Under the pieces are notes generated by a model. That model worked only from the letters and a program-made list of their open reading frames with translations, had not been told where the DNA came from and did not search any database. A stretch of DNA of 64,000 nt from Streptococcus sp. 'caviae' (GTDB lineage Bacteria > Bacillota > Bacilli > Lactobacillales > Streptococcaceae). The translations under genes and the position numbers were made by a program. The stretch spans positions 1-64,000 of the forward strand of contig NZ_MOWR01000009.1 in assembly GCF_001937065.1 (NCBI RefSeq), written 5' to 3'. This document shows, one piece after another, positions 63,922-64,000 of this stretch (its first letter is position 1; every line of letters begins with the position of its first letter).

Positions 63922-64000
63922 TTAAGCGCTTGAAGACCTCGGTAACGTAACTGCTCCATTCCAAACAACCCTAAAACCGAAATTACTATTTCGATAGGTT
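63922..64000 (-). CDS. C-terminal end of a gene cut by the window edge, possibly SUMF1/FGE-like
   Basis: The minus-strand frame reads TYRNSNFGFRVVWNGAVTLP and a short serine tail before the TAA at 63922-63924. NFGFRVV resembles the closing strand of formylglycine-generating-enzyme (SUMF1) domains. Another minus frame, also open to the window edge, could be real instead. Only about 25 residues are visible. Confidence 0.3.
   Translation of the reverse strand, partial: TYRNSNFGFRVVWNGAVTLPRSSSA

Noticed and set aside
1..64000. tRNA or rRNA genes, tmRNA, RNase P RNA
   Set aside because: No cloverleaf or rRNA-like sequence was seen in any intergenic region.

Overview
The window is a chromosomal segment of a low-to-moderate G+C streptococcus, most likely of the mutans group. 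The evidence is gene content and order: argS/argR-mutS-mutL-ruvA-tag-cinA-recA-spxA, a LytTR/membrane-protein pair of the BrsRM type, ireB-ruvX-DUF1292, nrdD...nrdG, a lipoyl-bearing acetoin/pyruvate dehydrogenase operon with lplA, adhE, rpsO-pnp-cysE-cysS-mrnC-rlmB and rplM-rpsI. These recall the Streptococcus mutans map from memory. Base composition looks richer in G+C than S. mutans itself, so I do not name a species.

Layout. 1-127: right end of an IS3-family element. 355-3953: aspS and two YitT-family membrane proteins. 4029-6673: argS divergent from argR, then a YlbF-family protein. 6666-15836: DNA repair and competence block (mutS, mutL, ruvA, tag, cinA-recA behind a ComX-type com-box, spxA). 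16340-19241: small membrane protein, LytTR system brsR-brsM with a matching direct-repeat operator, ireB-ruvX-DUF1292, and a 42-codon gene directly behind a second com-box. 19284-24677: polytopic membrane protein and the anaerobic ribonucleotide reductase cluster (nrdD, a 56-residue protein, GNAT, nrdG) behind paired NrdR-like boxes. 24797-26344: yaaA and zupT. 26577-30215: two tandem LPXTG Cna-like adhesins. 30618-36244: polC, a MarR regulator and an FMN reductase. 36545-43198: four-subunit 2-oxoacid dehydrogenase plus lplA. 43306-46160: def, a Crp/Fnr regulator and a divergent MFS exporter separated by a MITE-like element. 46501-49170: adhE flanked by two Rex-like operators. 49409-60810: rpsO, pnp, sseB-like, cysE, cysS, mrnC, a GyrI/PadR pair, rlmB, degV-like, a membrane/XRE pair, rplM-rpsI. 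60811-64000: AT-rich accessory DNA abutting rpsI, with a decayed tyrosine integrase and an apparently intact MunI-like type II restriction-modification system (MT-A70 methyltransferase, C protein, EcoRI/MunI-fold nuclease).

Regulatory DNA is unusually legible: two com-boxes, a 21-bp-period LytTR site, paired NrdR and Rex boxes, a MarR operator inside a promoter spacer, twin PadR operators over a consensus promoter, and leader RNAs ahead of rpsO, pnp and rplM. The less ordinary items are the MunI-like system in a decayed element at rpsI, the 42-codon com-box gene, the brsRM locus with its operator, the tandem adhesins behind a T13 tract, the homogenised lipoyl-domain DNA in two adjacent genes, and a family of small inverted-repeat elements. 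No tRNA, rRNA or CRISPR array was seen.
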